The notes beneath the pieces were generated by a model that saw only the letters and a program-made list of their open reading frames with translations, was not told the DNA's origin and ran no database searches. DNA of 64,000 bases from Psettodes erumei (Eukaryota > Chordata > Actinopteri > Pleuronectiformes > Psettodidae), in the NCBI GenBank assembly GCA_016785225.1, contig JAFBJZ010000915.1, positions 930,001-994,000 on the forward strand, in the 5' to 3' direction. Positions 1-14,606 of the stretch are shown here, one piece after another. Both the position numbers and the translations under genes were made by a program. Numbering within the stretch: the stretch's first letter is position 1; each line of letters starts with the position of its first letter.

Positions 1-461
1 GGCTGCAGTGGAATTATTTCCTCCTATGAGCTCTGCGTCACACAAAACGGCTTTGACGAGATGAGAAGGTGACATGGGCAAAGCTGTTAACTATTGCACC
101 CCCACGCACACACACACACTCAAATACTTCGAACCAACAGATCCTCTGCTTTCCTGCACCACCTGCCTCTTATCAACTCCCTCACCAAGCAGAATAAGAT
201 CAGTGTTAATCCACTTGTCTCAGCCCATGGCGTACCACTGCAGGGTGCAGCTGTTCCCTGAGGGCTCCCTGGAAGCTAAGAGTATAGACAGGTGCTCACA
301 TCCTACACACTCCCTTTCTGCCTCTCCCTCTCTGACCTTCTTTTTTCTCTCTCTTATACATACATGTATCTTCTCTCTTGCTTGTGTTGAATTGTGTATC
401 TTTTTTATTCTGTAAAAGACAATGTCGACTTTGGACAGTCGGGCACATATTGGAGATGCCC

Positions 462-640
462 AGGAGTGGAAAGTACATTTACTATAATACTGTTTAATGC
501 AATTCTGAGGTATTTGTAGTTTCTGCCTCCACTCCACTATATTTCATAGGGCAATATTCTACTTTTTCTGCAGCATTTTTCTAAACTCTATCTAAATTAC
601 TTTTCAGATTTTACACACAAAAATATATGGTAAAATACAG
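462..640 (+). repeat. Fish dispersed repeat, copy 1 (GGAAAGTAC...TTTACT family)
   Basis: The unit begins with ggagtggaaagtacatttact and continues with a run close to 'tctgcctccactccactata' and 'cagattttacac'. Related text recurs near 16.2 kb, 34.7 kb (reverse) and 58.9 kb in this window, so it is a dispersed family. I recognise it as a common, poorly named teleost repeat. It has no coding capacity. Confidence 0.6.
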
Positions 641-1977
641 AGGATTGACAGAGATTAGGCCAGTGACTCTCATACTTTTCATCTTAACAATGTCTGTTAG
701 CAAATCCAACTGCATGGTCACTCAGGCCTGTGGCACTACAAATCATGCTCCCCTTCATTTTAGGCTTGATTTGTATTTGTGTACTTTCACCGCTCCCTGC
801 TAGTTCCCAGTGTGTTTCTCCAAGTGTTTCTTCTTGTGTTGTTTCGGTTGATGGCGGCTGCTGACGCCTGCCCTGTCATTTGACAGGGGAGTTCACAAAA
901 GTGGGGGAGTTATGGAAGTTATTTTGGCCGCAAAGTCCTCTAGAGGAGCATCAGGGGAGATCCAGTATCAAGGAGGTAATTGAATTTGAGGTTTCAGCTA
1001 ATGATTTTTCCAACAGCGGGATGTTTCACCCGTTCTCCTGGGCTTGCAGAACCATGCATGGCCTGCACGGAGCGTCTCTCAGGCAAGCCCTACATCATCC
1101 AGTAATGACTTTGGAGAAGCTAAGTACCTCTTATTCTTATAACAGGCTCAATTTAATAGTGCTTGTTAACCCAACAACATATACAGAGCTTTCCACTCTG
1201 TGTGTAGTCTTATAGGCTTCGCTGAGCAGATGTTATACCAGATTCATTGCCTTTGTTAAAAAACAATTAGGGGCTAATGAATCTGAATGAGCTCAGGATA
1301 CTATATTGTATCTTAAAATATGAGTATCTTAGTCTTTAATTGTATCATTAACTACCAAGGGAATTTGCTGAGCTGACATTTGCTCTGCTGACAAGAATTT
1401 GTTAAGCCTGAAATTTTGAAGTTCTCAAATTTTCTATAATCAGAGCAGGTTCTTTTTTTCCTTTTACCTGTACAACCCCTTAAGTGTCAGATATCAGGAT
1501 CTCTACCTCAGGTAATACACTAACATTTTGGCTTCAACATCTACAAGTGTTGATTGATATTAGAGTATGTTTTGACTATCTAAGTATCCTTTAAAGTAGT
1601 CCACGTGGAAACTGTATTAGACCCCATGCTGTCTTTTGCCCCAGACTGATAGCTTTGAAGCAGCACCTAAATTTAAAGCCTGGCAACTTCAAGGCTGATT
1701 GATCTCCATTTGTAGTTCAGTCAGGAACAGAGACTTCTCCCACTGGACCCCTTGTCTCCTTACCTCTATTGTTATCCTTTTATCCTTTTTATGTTGCTTT
1801 ACAAAATCTTCATTTCACTTTCTGTCTTTTCTTTCACCAAATCTTATTCAGCTGTCTTGCCCTCTATTACACTGCTTAGTATATTTATTTCTCTTTTCCA
1901 GCTCAGAAGCAGCGCTTATCAGAAAATTAGCGGATATCATAATTGTTCCTCTTATCCCACACCATCTTTGCCCACCA

Positions 1978-1978
<1 letters not shown>

Positions 1979-2011
<33 letters not shown>
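1979..2011. repeat. (CT)n(CA)n microsatellite
   Basis: A run of CT dinucleotides passes directly into CA dinucleotides. Similar CA-rich tracts occur near 4,505-4,560, 5,766-5,780, 6,705-6,724 and 9,100. Confidence 0.9.
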
Positions 2012-5000
2012 ATAATAGGCCCTGGTGCTGTGCTGTAACCCATTTAGTTGTGACATCTTGTCATTGACCTTCAGCTGCACAGACCCACCACTAATCGCCA
2101 ACAGGTTTTTCTCATTAGTTAATTATGTTTTGTGATAATGTCTACAGCTTTGAGCTGATAGCTAAGCTTTTAGGCTAATGGTAACTGATCACCTCTGTAC
2201 ACAGAACCAACTTTTTAAACTTGTTGCATTGTCATGGCTATCCATTATGGCTGACTACATTCTTCATTCAGCAACACAAACAAGCTGGTGTTTGTCTTGG
2301 TGAACTCCAGTAAACGTTTCTGCAGCATCACATTGCACTGTGGCAGGGGTCAGGGGCCAGTAAAAGAAGAAAATGGCTCTATCAGAGATAATGGTGGTGC
2401 CTACCTGTCTATATGTAATCATACCTTTCCCGGTAGCTAGCCAATATAATTTTCATCTCAGCCTGTAATTCTGGTTTTCCGGTCATGGAGGTGTAACAGC
2501 TCCACCCCATCACACACATACAGACATTTGTTGTTCTCAGAATCTCTTTGACTTGATCCACTCAGATTCAATCGATTTGTCCCATTTCACTGTCTGCTCC
2601 TTTTGTACTGTCGCAGTCAATTTATTTTTCTTTGTTCCTTTTGGGACAACTCTGGCTTGAGTCATTACGTATCCATTGTTGATTCATCGCCCTACAAAAG
2701 CAATGCTTTTCAACAAAGGCCATACAATGATGAAGGGTGTCAAATGAATCATTCCTTATGTGGCTACTTTCGTCCCTCATTTTAATTTGGGCTTGTAGCC
2801 AACTCTTTATAGACAGCATTGATACCATTTCTTTAAGCTCAAGGCTTCAGTGGTAAACAGATGTTGCTGGTTATGGATTATTCACTAGAGAGCATTGCGC
2901 AAGACCACTTATGGAAATATATATTGAGATTATAACAATATTTATGGAGAGGGTGTTGAGATTGTGAAATTCACACAGTGTCGTCACATTAAAGCCAAGT
3001 TGTTATCAGTCATAGATCTCAGAAAAGAGAAAAGCTTTCTCTTCTTAGACATAAATACATGACCTCTTTACAATTCATCAAAGTAGGAGGGTGTGGATAC
3101 TGGTGTTTTGCGTGTGTGCTATTGTCAGTGCTGGACATAACCCAGGTGCAAAGCTATAGGTTTCATAACAGCACTGATGTAATTGTACTTGGCAACAAAG
3201 GTAGTAACATATAAAAATGAACCAGAATTACATTGACTCATATTAATGTAACACTGAGTTCCTCTAAGGATCGTACAGCATTTGTACAGCAGTGTTGTTC
3301 GTGCTGTCGACATATATTTTAAAAAGCCAATAAAGCCATGAAAGAAACAAACCTGTCTCCTAGAGATTAAGTTTCTGTACAACTAAACTGCAAATACATT
3401 TTGTAGGATACATAATTACTAGCAGTGTCATGTTCAGAGGAAATGTAATTTTTGGATGAATGATGCACTACATTTATTAAGAGCAGTGGAACAGCCAGGG
3501 GGTGGTTCTCAGATGTTTGCACGAAAAACACATACTGTTGGTTTTGGACACCAATATGTTCAGTTTTCATACTCAATGCATATTTGATAGTTTGTAAATA
3601 AACAACATATCCTTCTTGCATATATAGAAAAAACAATCCAGCAGCAGTTGGGTGTCTTACAAAACAGCAAGTCAAAAAAATGTCAATCTTTTACATTGGA
3701 ACGAAATTTTAACCATATTGCTGTCACTAACAAATGATGTCAACTGTTAAAAGACTTGTCATATCAAAAAACAGTAGGTGGATTTATATTCCATTCAGTT
3801 TTTATGTATGTTTCAATTTGCAAAAATTAATGACATAGTGGTAGTGGATATAAATGTGAATTCATTATTTTTTTCTTTTGCCTTTTTTAAAAATTCAGTT
3901 AAAATTTGCGATACAGTTGGATGGAAACCCACCCCCTGCCATAGTTTGTTTCATTTAATTTGAAAAACTTATAACTTGGGATGTTGTTTGGTGGTTTCTT
4001 TTTGGAAACCCCACATGTTACTTTATAGTGACAGTGGGAGAGAGGAGAAAAATGTTTCAGTCAAACATGCACCTAGATTTTGAGTCATTATGTAACTCAA
4101 AACTTACATAACAACCCTTATAGCATATAACTCTTCACTGCAGGACAGGCAGATAACATAGTGCTCTCATTCAACAATGAAACACAGTAGTGACTTCCCT
4201 GTTGCTCTAACCTCCGAAATCCATCAAAGTAATGGAGCAATCTGGTGAAACAACAAGCAATTTAAGGGGGTTCAAGCCCTTGTGCCTCAAAGCATCAGGA
4301 CAACCCTGGGATATGCCCGATTTCTAATGCAAAGCCCAGGCTCTCAGTACTCTTACTGCTGAAGTGTGGTTGATCACTGGAAAATGGCTTGGTTATGTGT
4401 GTCCTCTCTGCCATGTGAAGAGACCAGTGGGAGGACATGCAAAACGCATAGCAACAGACTCTTTCTCTGCTGTTCCCTCTCTTTCTCTCATATACTTACA
4501 CAGCCACATTAACACACACATACACACACAGACAAATAAACACACACGCCTGCACAGATATAGCACACACACCCCACCCCCTCCCAATACAAGGCTCTGT
4601 GAAATAATAAAGGCCCGATATTACAGATTACACCCTTAGGCAAATTATGTAAATGGCACCGCACAACAGGAATTAGCCTCAGTTTGTGAATCACCAGCAG
4701 CAGTAGTTGAGGGAGAACATGCGCCGCTGCCCACCCAGCTGGGCTTACACAGGTCACGGCCTCACTCTGGAAACTGATCCGCTCTATGTGTGCGTGAGTG
4801 ACACTCTCCTAATGGCAGCCCACTGCTCCTCAGCCTCTCCTGTCATCATACCTGATCATGCCTGTCTGTCAAATCATTTCATAAATTTCCCCACAAAGAC
4901 TGAGAGGCTTATGAACACAGCCGGTATCCATTTCCTTTCACCGAGATGCAGGATTGTTGCCTGAGCAGCAGTGTAGAGTGCCATTTGCCTGTTGAAACCC

Positions 5001-8000
5001 TGCAATTCTATTTCAGGCCATCCCACACACAGTGGGAGAGGAGCAGAAATGTGTCACCCTTTAATTACAGCTTTTCAGGTCCTTGTGAAATTTTGTACAT
5101 CTGTAGGTAAGAGAGTCCTACTTTGGATTTCAGGAACACACCTCCAGCAATTAGCACATCAAGGGCATGAACAGTAGTGTGTGTGTGTATGCTTTAATTG
5201 GTTTGATTTAAGCGTTTTGGTCTATTTGCCTGTACCTTTTGGGGTCCACAGCTTCAGCACATGAAAATTATCTCCTTCCAGCTATTGATGACAACACCAC
5301 GTGAGTAATGCGGACAGCCAATATGAGTGTGTGTTTTGTTCCCAATTATATCACCAGCGTTGTCACCCACTCTGAGCTTCTCTGTCTGTTCTGCCAGATG
5401 AACTGCAGAGCTTTATTTCTATACAGTCAACCCCTTTCAATTAATTTCTTGTTAGCCCTGATCCAAATAAGCTGCAGTAAGAATTTAATCCTCATAACTG
5501 GATTATGGAGGTGATTGGCGCAACAACAGATCTGTTTGTTATTGAAATGAGGGGGTTATGTAATTTTGGATTTGATGCCGTATTGACAGCCAATCAGAAT
5601 CGATCAGTTAATGAACAGCTATGTCATGTAAAATCTGAGAGAAAAATGATTCCTTGGTTCAATCACGAGACGAGATCTAACAGCTTATTGGCTGTTTTTA
5701 TGAGAGTGTCCTTGATAATGATTTTCCTTTGCAGATCTCAGAGAGCCATTGAATACAAAATCAAATACACACACACACCTTCCCTCTGTGCGTCTGTGTG
5801 CATTAGGATTAGGACAACATGGACAACACTGAATTTGCTTGAACAATTGGATTTTAAAAGAATCCTTTCCTTTCCTTCAGTCATATGTTCTATCTCCAAT
5901 CCTCCTCAAATATACATACAGATACACACATTCACTCACACACACGCAGACTATGTTGCCATCTCCGGCATCTGTATTCTTACATTTAGATAAGCAAAAA
6001 GTATATTTCCTGTTGAACCTGTTGCTCGACTGTTATGGTTTTATTGAGTTCTCCACTTTCATTACATGGTCACATACTATATCTGAGAGACCTGGACACA
6101 GGTTACTGTATTTACTCAGCCTGACTCCAAGGAGACGGGCTTGCGTGACATTATCCTGCAGGGGCGGTTACTGTGTTCCGGCACACTTGCTCCCCGGTGC
6201 GTGAGATTATTCCCCCAATCACCATTCTGTGGTGAAATCATATGAGCTGCTGGGAAAGGTTCAGGTAGGCTTAGGATAGATGTCTTAAGCATAAGCATTT
6301 ACTGAAGCTTGATGCATCAAGGTGAATAAAGATAAGTAATACAATTTGACACAATGCAATGCCACCCAATTCATTTGTCCTCCTTGCAAGGCATATTTAA
6401 ACACCACCACCATGTAAGAAGACTCTACCAAACACCGAACAAAGCATTATGTTCACCTAACTCATGCTATATAAAGAATCTCACGGGGAAGATGGTCTGT
6501 CCCTGAGCAGAAGGGCTCCTGGGTTATAACAAGGTCCTCCCCAGACTGGAGTCTTGGTCCATGATATCTTAAAGACCTTGGTTGTCATGCCAACTGCAAG
6601 TGGGAATTGGCCCAGTTGGATTTTACGTCTATTCTCGAAACAGAAACAAAGAACTGCTGGTTATAGCACGTGAACTGCCTAATACTATCTGAAGACATGC
6701 ATACCCCCCCACACACACACACACATAGGTGGGGGACAAACTAGAAAGGCTCGAAGTTTGAGGATAGGGTGGTGTGGGTGTGCGCAGTCAGTCTTTTGTG
6801 TATGTGCATGCGTGTCTATTATTAATCACTGATAACTGTGAGTTCAGCAGGGGATGGGGAAAAAGGCCAAGGGTTGACATTTTGGGGCTGTTGTAAGTCC
6901 AGTAGGGAAGCTTACACACTGTTGTTAGTTAAGAAGTGGGCTGCTCTTTTGGTCCTGCCCACAGGGCTTTTGTAATGTGGTGAATTTATGGAAATTCACA
7001 TAAATGTTTGTGAAAGGACATGGCAACATGGCTGATTTAAACGTCATCTGTGTTTTGAACTCAAGATTCATTGCTGTACATTGTCATTTTTGTGTCTGGG
7101 AGTGTTATCGGACACAGTCAGCCCAGAATGTCAATCCAAACCGTCCCCACTGATCCATTTGAAAGCCATTTTCATCACGGAAACTGATCGAGGTGAAGAG
7201 GATGATGCCAGATTTCCTCCATCTGCTGTCCCGTTCAAATTGATTATATCAGTTGATTATGTAAGTGAGGAATGAGATGAACCAACAAATTAGTTTCACA
7301 GTGTAGCCCTGGGAGCCAGCGTGAAGGATCACAATATCACTTGATAGGAACCAATATTAATAGACAGATATCAAAGTGTGTTAGTTTAATCTACCTTTTT
7401 GTCTTGTGAAAGCAAAAGTATCATCTGATAATTATCCAAATCCTCTTGTTCTACTTCAAAACACCGCCAGGGTTGTTATTTTATTGTTATTTGTTATTAT
7501 TTTTTGGAGATGTAAAAAGCAAGTAGGCAGATAATTATCAGTATATCTGCTCTTAGAATGATTAGAGGAATGTTCATGACTAAAAAAGGCACAGTTTTTT
7601 CCCCATCATGTATGTTGAAAGAGCAAGGAGAAGCACATCTGAACAAGAAAGAGTGTTTTTGGTTTTGTGTTACAGCCAAAAGTGTGCACCAACTGAACAA
7701 ATGCTGTCAAAGATAAGCTGCTGATTCAGTACTGATATGTCTTTTACTCAAGACTGCATTTTGATTTGTCATTTGGTATCTCTAGATATTTGCAATGCCT
7801 TAGCAGCATCTGTGAAATGAGTGATTGTTGGGACAATTCATTAAAAAGGACATCAAATACATCCGCTTTCTCGGTGTCCCACAGAGCTACACTGCTTATT
7901 CCCCCCTCCCCAAAGAAAAACTGCATTTCAATTAGTCAGTGATTGACCTTTACTATATGTACTTTGTTGCATAATGTATTTGTGTGCCACAATTTTCTGC

Positions 8001-8039
8001 AGGGGATATTGTCAAAGTGTTTGAGGTTTTACATAGGTG

Positions 8040-8270
8040 GCCCTCGGGGGACAAACTAAACCACTTCTTTAACATTTGGAGCATTTCAAGAGTTCTGTTA
8101 GGCAACTGGTCGTGAAATTTTCTAGAAAACATTTCGCCTCTCAACCAAGAGGCTTTTTCAGTTCTTAACTGATGGAGGGGAGTACTGGAATTTATATACT
8201 GTGGGTGTGGATTCTCTTTAACCTTGACCATGACCTGGATGACTGAGAATCTTCATAGATATATTTGGAG
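8040..8270. repeat. Probable dispersed retroelement-tail remnant
   Basis: The segment contains 'gaaattttctagaaaacatt', then 'cctctcaaccaagaggcttt' and ends near 'gacctggatgactgagaatc'. From memory these phrases recur in many fish genomes as the tail of a retroelement. I cannot assign the family by eye. No protein is encoded. Confidence 0.45.
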
Positions 8271-10083
8271 CATTTGTTTAACCACTACGCACATACAGAG
8301 TGAGCAGAAAATGTCCAAACCTCCCGCTGTACTCTGGCTTTATTTCATTGCATGTTCTGGGTCTTTGAGGATGTGATAGAGTTCTGAAGTGTTAAAGTGC
8401 CGCCCTTAACAGTGGAGATGAATGAATGACATGTATCTGTTGCACCTGATCATCAGGCTCATGGTAAACAGTTGAACAACATTCACAATCACTTGTGTTG
8501 TCTGCCATCACAGACAAAGGAAGATTAATGACTGTATGTTAGACTAATAATTCCACATGGTGTTTGTTTATGATGAAATAATTACCTAAATTAGCTGAAA
8601 ATAATGTACCCATTGAGATGATTAGTATCCTGTTTTGCTCAACCTGTGCATGTCGGAGTGGATGCAGGAGTAGATTCATTCAGTTTAAGATCCCTCCTTG
8701 GTTTTCAGTGATTTATTTCAAAGCATCGGTTTATCTTCTTGATTTGAAATGTCAATGAAAAAACATAATAAGCCCACATCTGCCATATATCAATATTTGT
8801 GTTGTTTCAAGGGTGAAATTGTAACTGTAGAGGCAGGGAATTTATTGGCCAAAAGAAATTGGAATTACTGCCGACATACTGTATAGTGGTAATAAATAAG
8901 GAGATTAAATGTGAGTTTGGCATTGTTTTTGCTGTCATGGAGAGCATATTGTTGATTTTGATTGGTATTGCTCCCACTGTGAAGAGTTAATAGAGCCTTG
9001 GTCAGGCTCTGTGCTTCAGCTGAGCACCTCCTCTCATGTCAGCTTTTACATAAATAAGAGCTTTTTCTCTCTCCATCACTCCCTCTCCTTCTCTTTCTCT
9101 CATGCACACCCACACAGAGCCTGTCAGAGGCACATGAGGATGGGTGGAGGAAGGAGGGAGGTGGGTGAAGGATGACACGTGAAAAAGGAAGCGCATTGCT
9201 TTTAACAATGCATCTTCAGCCCTCTATCTATTGTTTCTCTATGTTTATTTCTCATCCTCCTTCTGTTTTCAGATACGGTACGTACTGAGGGGTATCCTCT
9301 CTTGCCACAATCTATTGTGAATTTATAAACCAAGGCTCATCTCTTTGTTCTCAAAATTACCCAGTTTGTTATGAAGATCTTCTCTCCTCTGGCACAGACA
9401 CGTTGATTAATCTCAGTTAATTTATGTGTAAATGAAGATGCTGCTCATCAGATCTTAACTGAAGGAGAGGCAAATTATGAAAAAAACTAAATTCAAATCC
9501 AGTGATTTATGATCTGCAAAACATGATCCCCCTTCAATTTTGTCCATTACATAATCCTGCCATTTTAGGCTAATAATGAAGAAATACTGAAAGGAAGATT
9601 CATTCTTCCCATCAAAGACGTAGTCGAAAGAAAAATTTATTACACGGCTCTCTGCTTGGACTTTATTGTAAAATCAATTAAAATCATACATATGCACTGA
9701 CACTCTTAAATTGTTGGTGTCGAAGTCTTTGCACACCAATCAGTTGCCATGGAAACTCAGAGTTTTTCCAGCTGACCCACAGTTGGCTGATGCTGCCTCA
9801 CTGAGGTACAGTCTGGATGAACTGTCGTCTCTGTAAACCAGACACTCTGCATGGTTTTAAAATAGCATGCATCACTGACAAATCATTACATTTCTTAAGT
9901 AATTCAACAAAAACGTTTTTCCCCAAACTAAAGCCATCCCCAACAGCTACTCTGAAAGCAGCGGGCTGCTTCCAAAAAGGCTGACAAACTGTAACTGCAA
10001 AATAAAAAGTATTGGAGGTTTTCATATTTTATAACACTGCCTCTTAAATGAGAGATTTTGCTGCTTTACTTTGTCATATATAC

Positions 10084-10084
10084 T

Positions 10085-10109
<25 letters not shown>
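10084..10109. repeat. (TA)n microsatellite
   Basis: A perfect TA dinucleotide run of about 26 bases in non-coding DNA. Confidence 0.95.
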
Positions 10110-10115
<6 letters not shown>

Positions 10116-13100
10116 GATTTGGATTTTTAGCCTGTGGATCGGACAAGACAAGCAGATTGAAGACTGTCTGTCTCGTGAATTGTGAATGGTATTTTTTCAC
10201 AGTTTTTAAATGTTTTTTATCCTAAACTATTACAATCAATTAATCAAGGAAATAATCTGCAGATTAAATGATAATGAAAATAGTAGTAGTAGCAGTAGCC
10301 GCCCTACATGCATACAATATGACTCTACACAGAGATGTTATCCTCTTCACATTACTGTTACACTGCTGCTACAAGTCACAGAGCAAGATAAGATTTGGCA
10401 CATCATGACTGCTGTTTCCCCGGAGACAAATGTCAGATATTTTATTATAGCCGTTCAGTTTCACCTGACCCAGAAAGTTGCTCTGATATCACTGATGTTA
10501 ATTAGGATGTCATTGTGGTTTAAAGGTCAAATATTGAATAGAAGCTGGAGGACAGATCCCTACATGTTTGCAATGATTGTAGACTAGATGTTCAGTGGAG
10601 GGCAGGGAGTGGAGCTTTTTATTCCAGACAATCACCCCTTCAGGTGCCTTCACTGATTAGTTCCTCCTATCTGGTGTGAAGTATTGATTGGCTGGAAAGA
10701 AAATGTGCAGTCTCTTGGTTATCCATGGCACATGATTGTCTGTTCTTGCTGTAGACTGAAGTTGGTAAACCTTTACAAACAGGATGAGAACCCACAGGAC
10801 TGAGACATAAAGCAGAGTGGAGTAAGGACCAGTAACAAACACTGAGGAAATTATTTTCCAGAGCTCTGTTTATTTATGATGAAGATTTCAAATTACACAA
10901 AAAAAATCACAAAGTTTCCCCCAGCATTAAAGGCTAATACACAAAGGAACACCTGCCACATCCCCACCCCACTGTTCTGGACCTTGCCACAACCTGGCTT
11001 ATACAACTAGGGTGTCTACCAACAGGGAAAGGTACATGGGAAATCTCTGAATATTTAAAACCAATTTGCAAATAACTCTTACCTATATTTCCCTCTACAA
11101 AGTACAAATGGCATGCAGCCACTGAACACCAGCTGTTTCCACTTGACTCACTAGGTCGGTGGCTGCATGTGTGCACCAAAGTATTACCACAACATATCAA
11201 AAAATAAAATAAACTATATGGAGACTTTAATTGTTGTAGTCCATATAAATGGATTTTCACCTTAGTGTGTGTGTGTTGGGAGGGCTTTCCACTTCCCTCA
11301 CATAGACCTTTCTATATAATTAAGCACAAGACCCTGAAGCTCTCATAGCTGTGCACCTGAATGATATACATTTAGTGAGCTTTTGCAATTAATATATCAA
11401 TGCTTATTTTTTCAACATGATGCATTCTGCTTAAGGAATATGTATATTTTATGATTTATGATTTCCTCTGTTGATAAAATGATTTAACTGCCATTGACAG
11501 AGCAAAATATTATGGGGATATAAACTCCCAGAAATGGTGCCCATCTTTAACAATTATGATCATGCATTAAAGGGGAAAAATTGATTATCCTACAGTACAT
11601 GATTTTTAATTTGCTACAAGACAAATAGTGAGATAGTGCACTCAGCAAACGCAACCATCAGTCATCAATGCACAGCTCTGATAAGATGTACACAGACATG
11701 TTATCAATTCACTTCTAGGAAAGCAAAGAAATTAAAAAAAAAAATGTTACAAAGTGAACAGTGGAATATTTCTTTTCTCCCCAAATACATTACCACTTAC
11801 TGAAACATGAATTTCCCAAAAGTATGCCTCCTCCCGGAAACAGAAGTTCACAACTCATCTCTCCTCTCCCCTTGTGTTACTGGGGAAGAACAGAGCGGCA
11901 TGTTATGACTAACAAGGCGGCCTGGCGAGTGTGTATTACGTCAAAAAAGTCACACACTCATCAGCAGCCTTCTGTACCAGATGAATGTGCATTCAGTCAA
12001 AAGTTAGGGTGTAAAGATGCCATGTTACATTGAAACTGTTTGACACCAAAGCTGTGTCTTTGTTTAACATAGCACAGCAGAGACTTGCAATATATCTTAT
12101 TAAGCGGAGTGTGAAGGGACCATTAATCGAAGCACTGGTGCACACGCTTGACGCTTCTATGCTCACGATCTAACAAGGTGTTTGCAAAAGAAATTTCACA
12201 TTTTCACAATGATTTTTATTGAGTTTTATTTTAAAATATTACATTTTTGGTCATAGACCTTCATCAGGCAAACCTAATTTATTTAAAGGAACATTCTAAC
12301 ATTTTTGAGAAAATGCTCTTTTTCTTATTAGGACTAAGAGGATGAGACATCAAATTTTATTGACCGCTGACATTTATAAAAGAAATAAAAAGGGAAATCA
12401 TCTGAGTGGGTAAATACATTAGATAGGCAATAGGTATTTCCCTAAACAGTTTGAAAATTCCTTTAACTAAAACATCAGGGGAAGTTTAGCACCACGAATG
12501 CCAGTCTGTTGACAAATCAGACAGAAGAAAAGCAGTTATATTTGTTGATAGCTTTTTCTGTAGCTCTTATTTCACATTGCCAACATACGTCACATTTACT
12601 TTTACGTAATTGCTGCAAAAGGCTGCAGGTTTACCAGCAGGCCCGCTCTCGCTCACCTATACTCTAATGATGAACAGCCTCGGGCCAGGCTTGGGGTTCA
12701 TGGTTACATATCTGCGATCAATCCTCACAAAGAAATCAGCAGCACCCATCTTAGAGAGATAAACAGTGCTCAGCTCTGCTTGGATGGAAGCTGACTCACT
12801 GGCTCAGTCTGTGGAAATGTCTGCTGTTCCTTGGCCACTGCCTAAACTCTGTTTTTCAGTGATTTCTAATCTGCGGGAAATAGATTTGCAGTCTGAAACT
12901 GCCAGAAGACACCTGTCTCATAGTTTGGAGAGCAATCATTTTCAATCAGAAATGTCACGGCCTGTTCACAGTTTCTCACTGACCATCATGCAGTGTTGTT
13001 TTTGTCAGTGAACTGCTTTGACCTTGATACAAGACCTACAGACAGAAAGAAACCTCTCAACAGCTGTTTCTTGTACTGGGGTGTCCTCATTGATCAGATT

Positions 13101-13609
13101 GTAGTCTGACTGAATTACAAGAACCTCGACAAGTGCAATAATCACTATGGATTTATGAATGTAATATTAGGGTCTGACAATGTTAGGAACCACATTTTTT
13201 TCTTTTCATTTCACACTTTACTCTCATATCTCTAATATCTCTCCACTCATTAGCTTTCAAAATAACAAGCCATGAGATGTAAACAGAGCTTTTTCTTGCT
13301 CTCTTTGCTGGCTCACTAAATATCCTTGTTGCCTATAAAATGAGTTGCATTTCATTTTCATACCGAAGTCCTATTAATTATTCATGTGTCTAATGTGCGC
13401 AGCTGTTCTTCGCTCAGACAGGAAGAAGGGGGAGAAGATCAAATTTGTCTATAATCTATATATCCAAATGAAAGCAGTTAGTTACAGATGCACCAGTGTC
13501 TTGGGACTGCATTTATAAAATTTTTGTTTAGTATTGTGTCTATGTTTTTTTAATAGAAATTCAATAAGCATTTTACAGATCTGGACCAATAATGTTTTTA
13601 GCTATGGTT

Positions 13610-14330
13610 ACGACATAGTTCCAGGGATGACAATGTTAGTAAATTGATTGACTCACAACTTTGGTCCAAACTGACAATTAATGCATGTATTGCCATAAAA
13701 ATTTTGCACAGACATTCGTGGTCCCCAGAGGATGAATGACTGTAAGGATTTTCGCCTGCAGGAAACCTGTAGAGAAAAAAGAGCAAGACAGCAGGAGGGG
13801 GGGTGGACAAAGACTGTCAGTGATGCCCTGACTGTTCCTGTGGTAAATCCATGGGGTTGATATTTTTGTTCTTTAATGACTCACACAAAGATTCATAGTG
13901 TCCTGAAGATGAACACTATTAACTTAAGTAATCCCCTGGTCTTTGTCTCTGGGGCCACAGGAAATGATGGACTGCCTTGAAATTAGTCATTTGTGGTCCC
14001 CTCAGGATGAATTGTAATCCCTTTGGTAACCCCTTAATTTTCTGCTTGCACCATCATTGGATAAAAATTTTAAAATGTTTAATACTTTGCATGATTAAAT
14101 ACCTGCAAAAATTATGTTCCAGTGCTCTGGTTTCCTCCCAGAGTCCAGAGATGTGCAGGTTATTTTAATTGTAGAACCACAACCCTCAGTTGTGCTGTCA
14201 CTACTAATTAGCAAAGGTTAACATTTGAACAAGATAACCTGACATGCATGTGAGCATTCAGCACCTTTGTGCCTTAGTACAGCCTCAAAGAGGTGCTAGC
14301 ATGGCTGCAGGCTCTTAGTCCTGTTTTAAT
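13610..14330 (+). repeat. Fish dispersed repeat (CATGGTCCCCAGAGGATGAAT family)
   Basis: The block contains 'cgtggtccccagaggatgaa' near 13,718, 'cctcaggatgaattgtaatc' near 14,000, then 'aatacctgcaaaaattatg' and 'ggtgctagcatggctgcagg' near 14,295. This order matches a dispersed repeat that I recall from many percomorph genomes. A second, shorter copy lies at 63,660-63,775. The unit is non-coding. It ends about 270 bases before the first prickle2 coding exon. Confidence 0.6.
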
Positions 14331-14606
14331 CTTGAGTTAACATACAATATCTTGGTGGCAATTTACAGATATGGACTGTGAGTATATGAGAATGTAAAAG
14401 AAAGAAATATTCATAGCATTCATTTTTTTGGTAACCCTGGTGTACTCAATGATCGCAGCTGGAAAATCTATAACCTCAAGTACATATACAGTATCCTAGA
14501 ATACTAATAAAATACACTGAAATGTGCAAATCTCCATTTTCTATATCTCTTACTCTTTTAAATTAAATCTTTCCTTTTGGCTTGCTCTCCTTGTCTCCCT
14601 CAACAG

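Larger units (their letters stand above)
1..14606. other. Upstream or first-intron DNA of prickle2, no coding exon recognised
   Basis: About 14.6 kb lie before the first recognisable prickle2 coding exon. Open frames here are short, low in complexity (CA and CT tracts) and lack convincing splice-bounded protein similarity. The stretch holds microsatellites and at least three dispersed repeat remnants, listed separately. Mammalian PRICKLE2 has long 5' introns, so this DNA may be intronic or intergenic and may carry regulatory elements. I could not pick out individual elements by eye. Confidence 0.6.

Noticed and set aside
1050..1102. A 50-base candidate exon (PCMACTERLSGKPYIIQ) between a CAG acceptor and a gtaatg donor, LIM-like in feel
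   Set aside because: Too short, flanking frame lacks further coding signal, and a stop follows at once; likely chance.
1699..2067. Open frames rich in Ser/Leu and His-Thr runs
   Set aside because: Composed of T-rich DNA and CT/CA microsatellite translation; no splice or family support.
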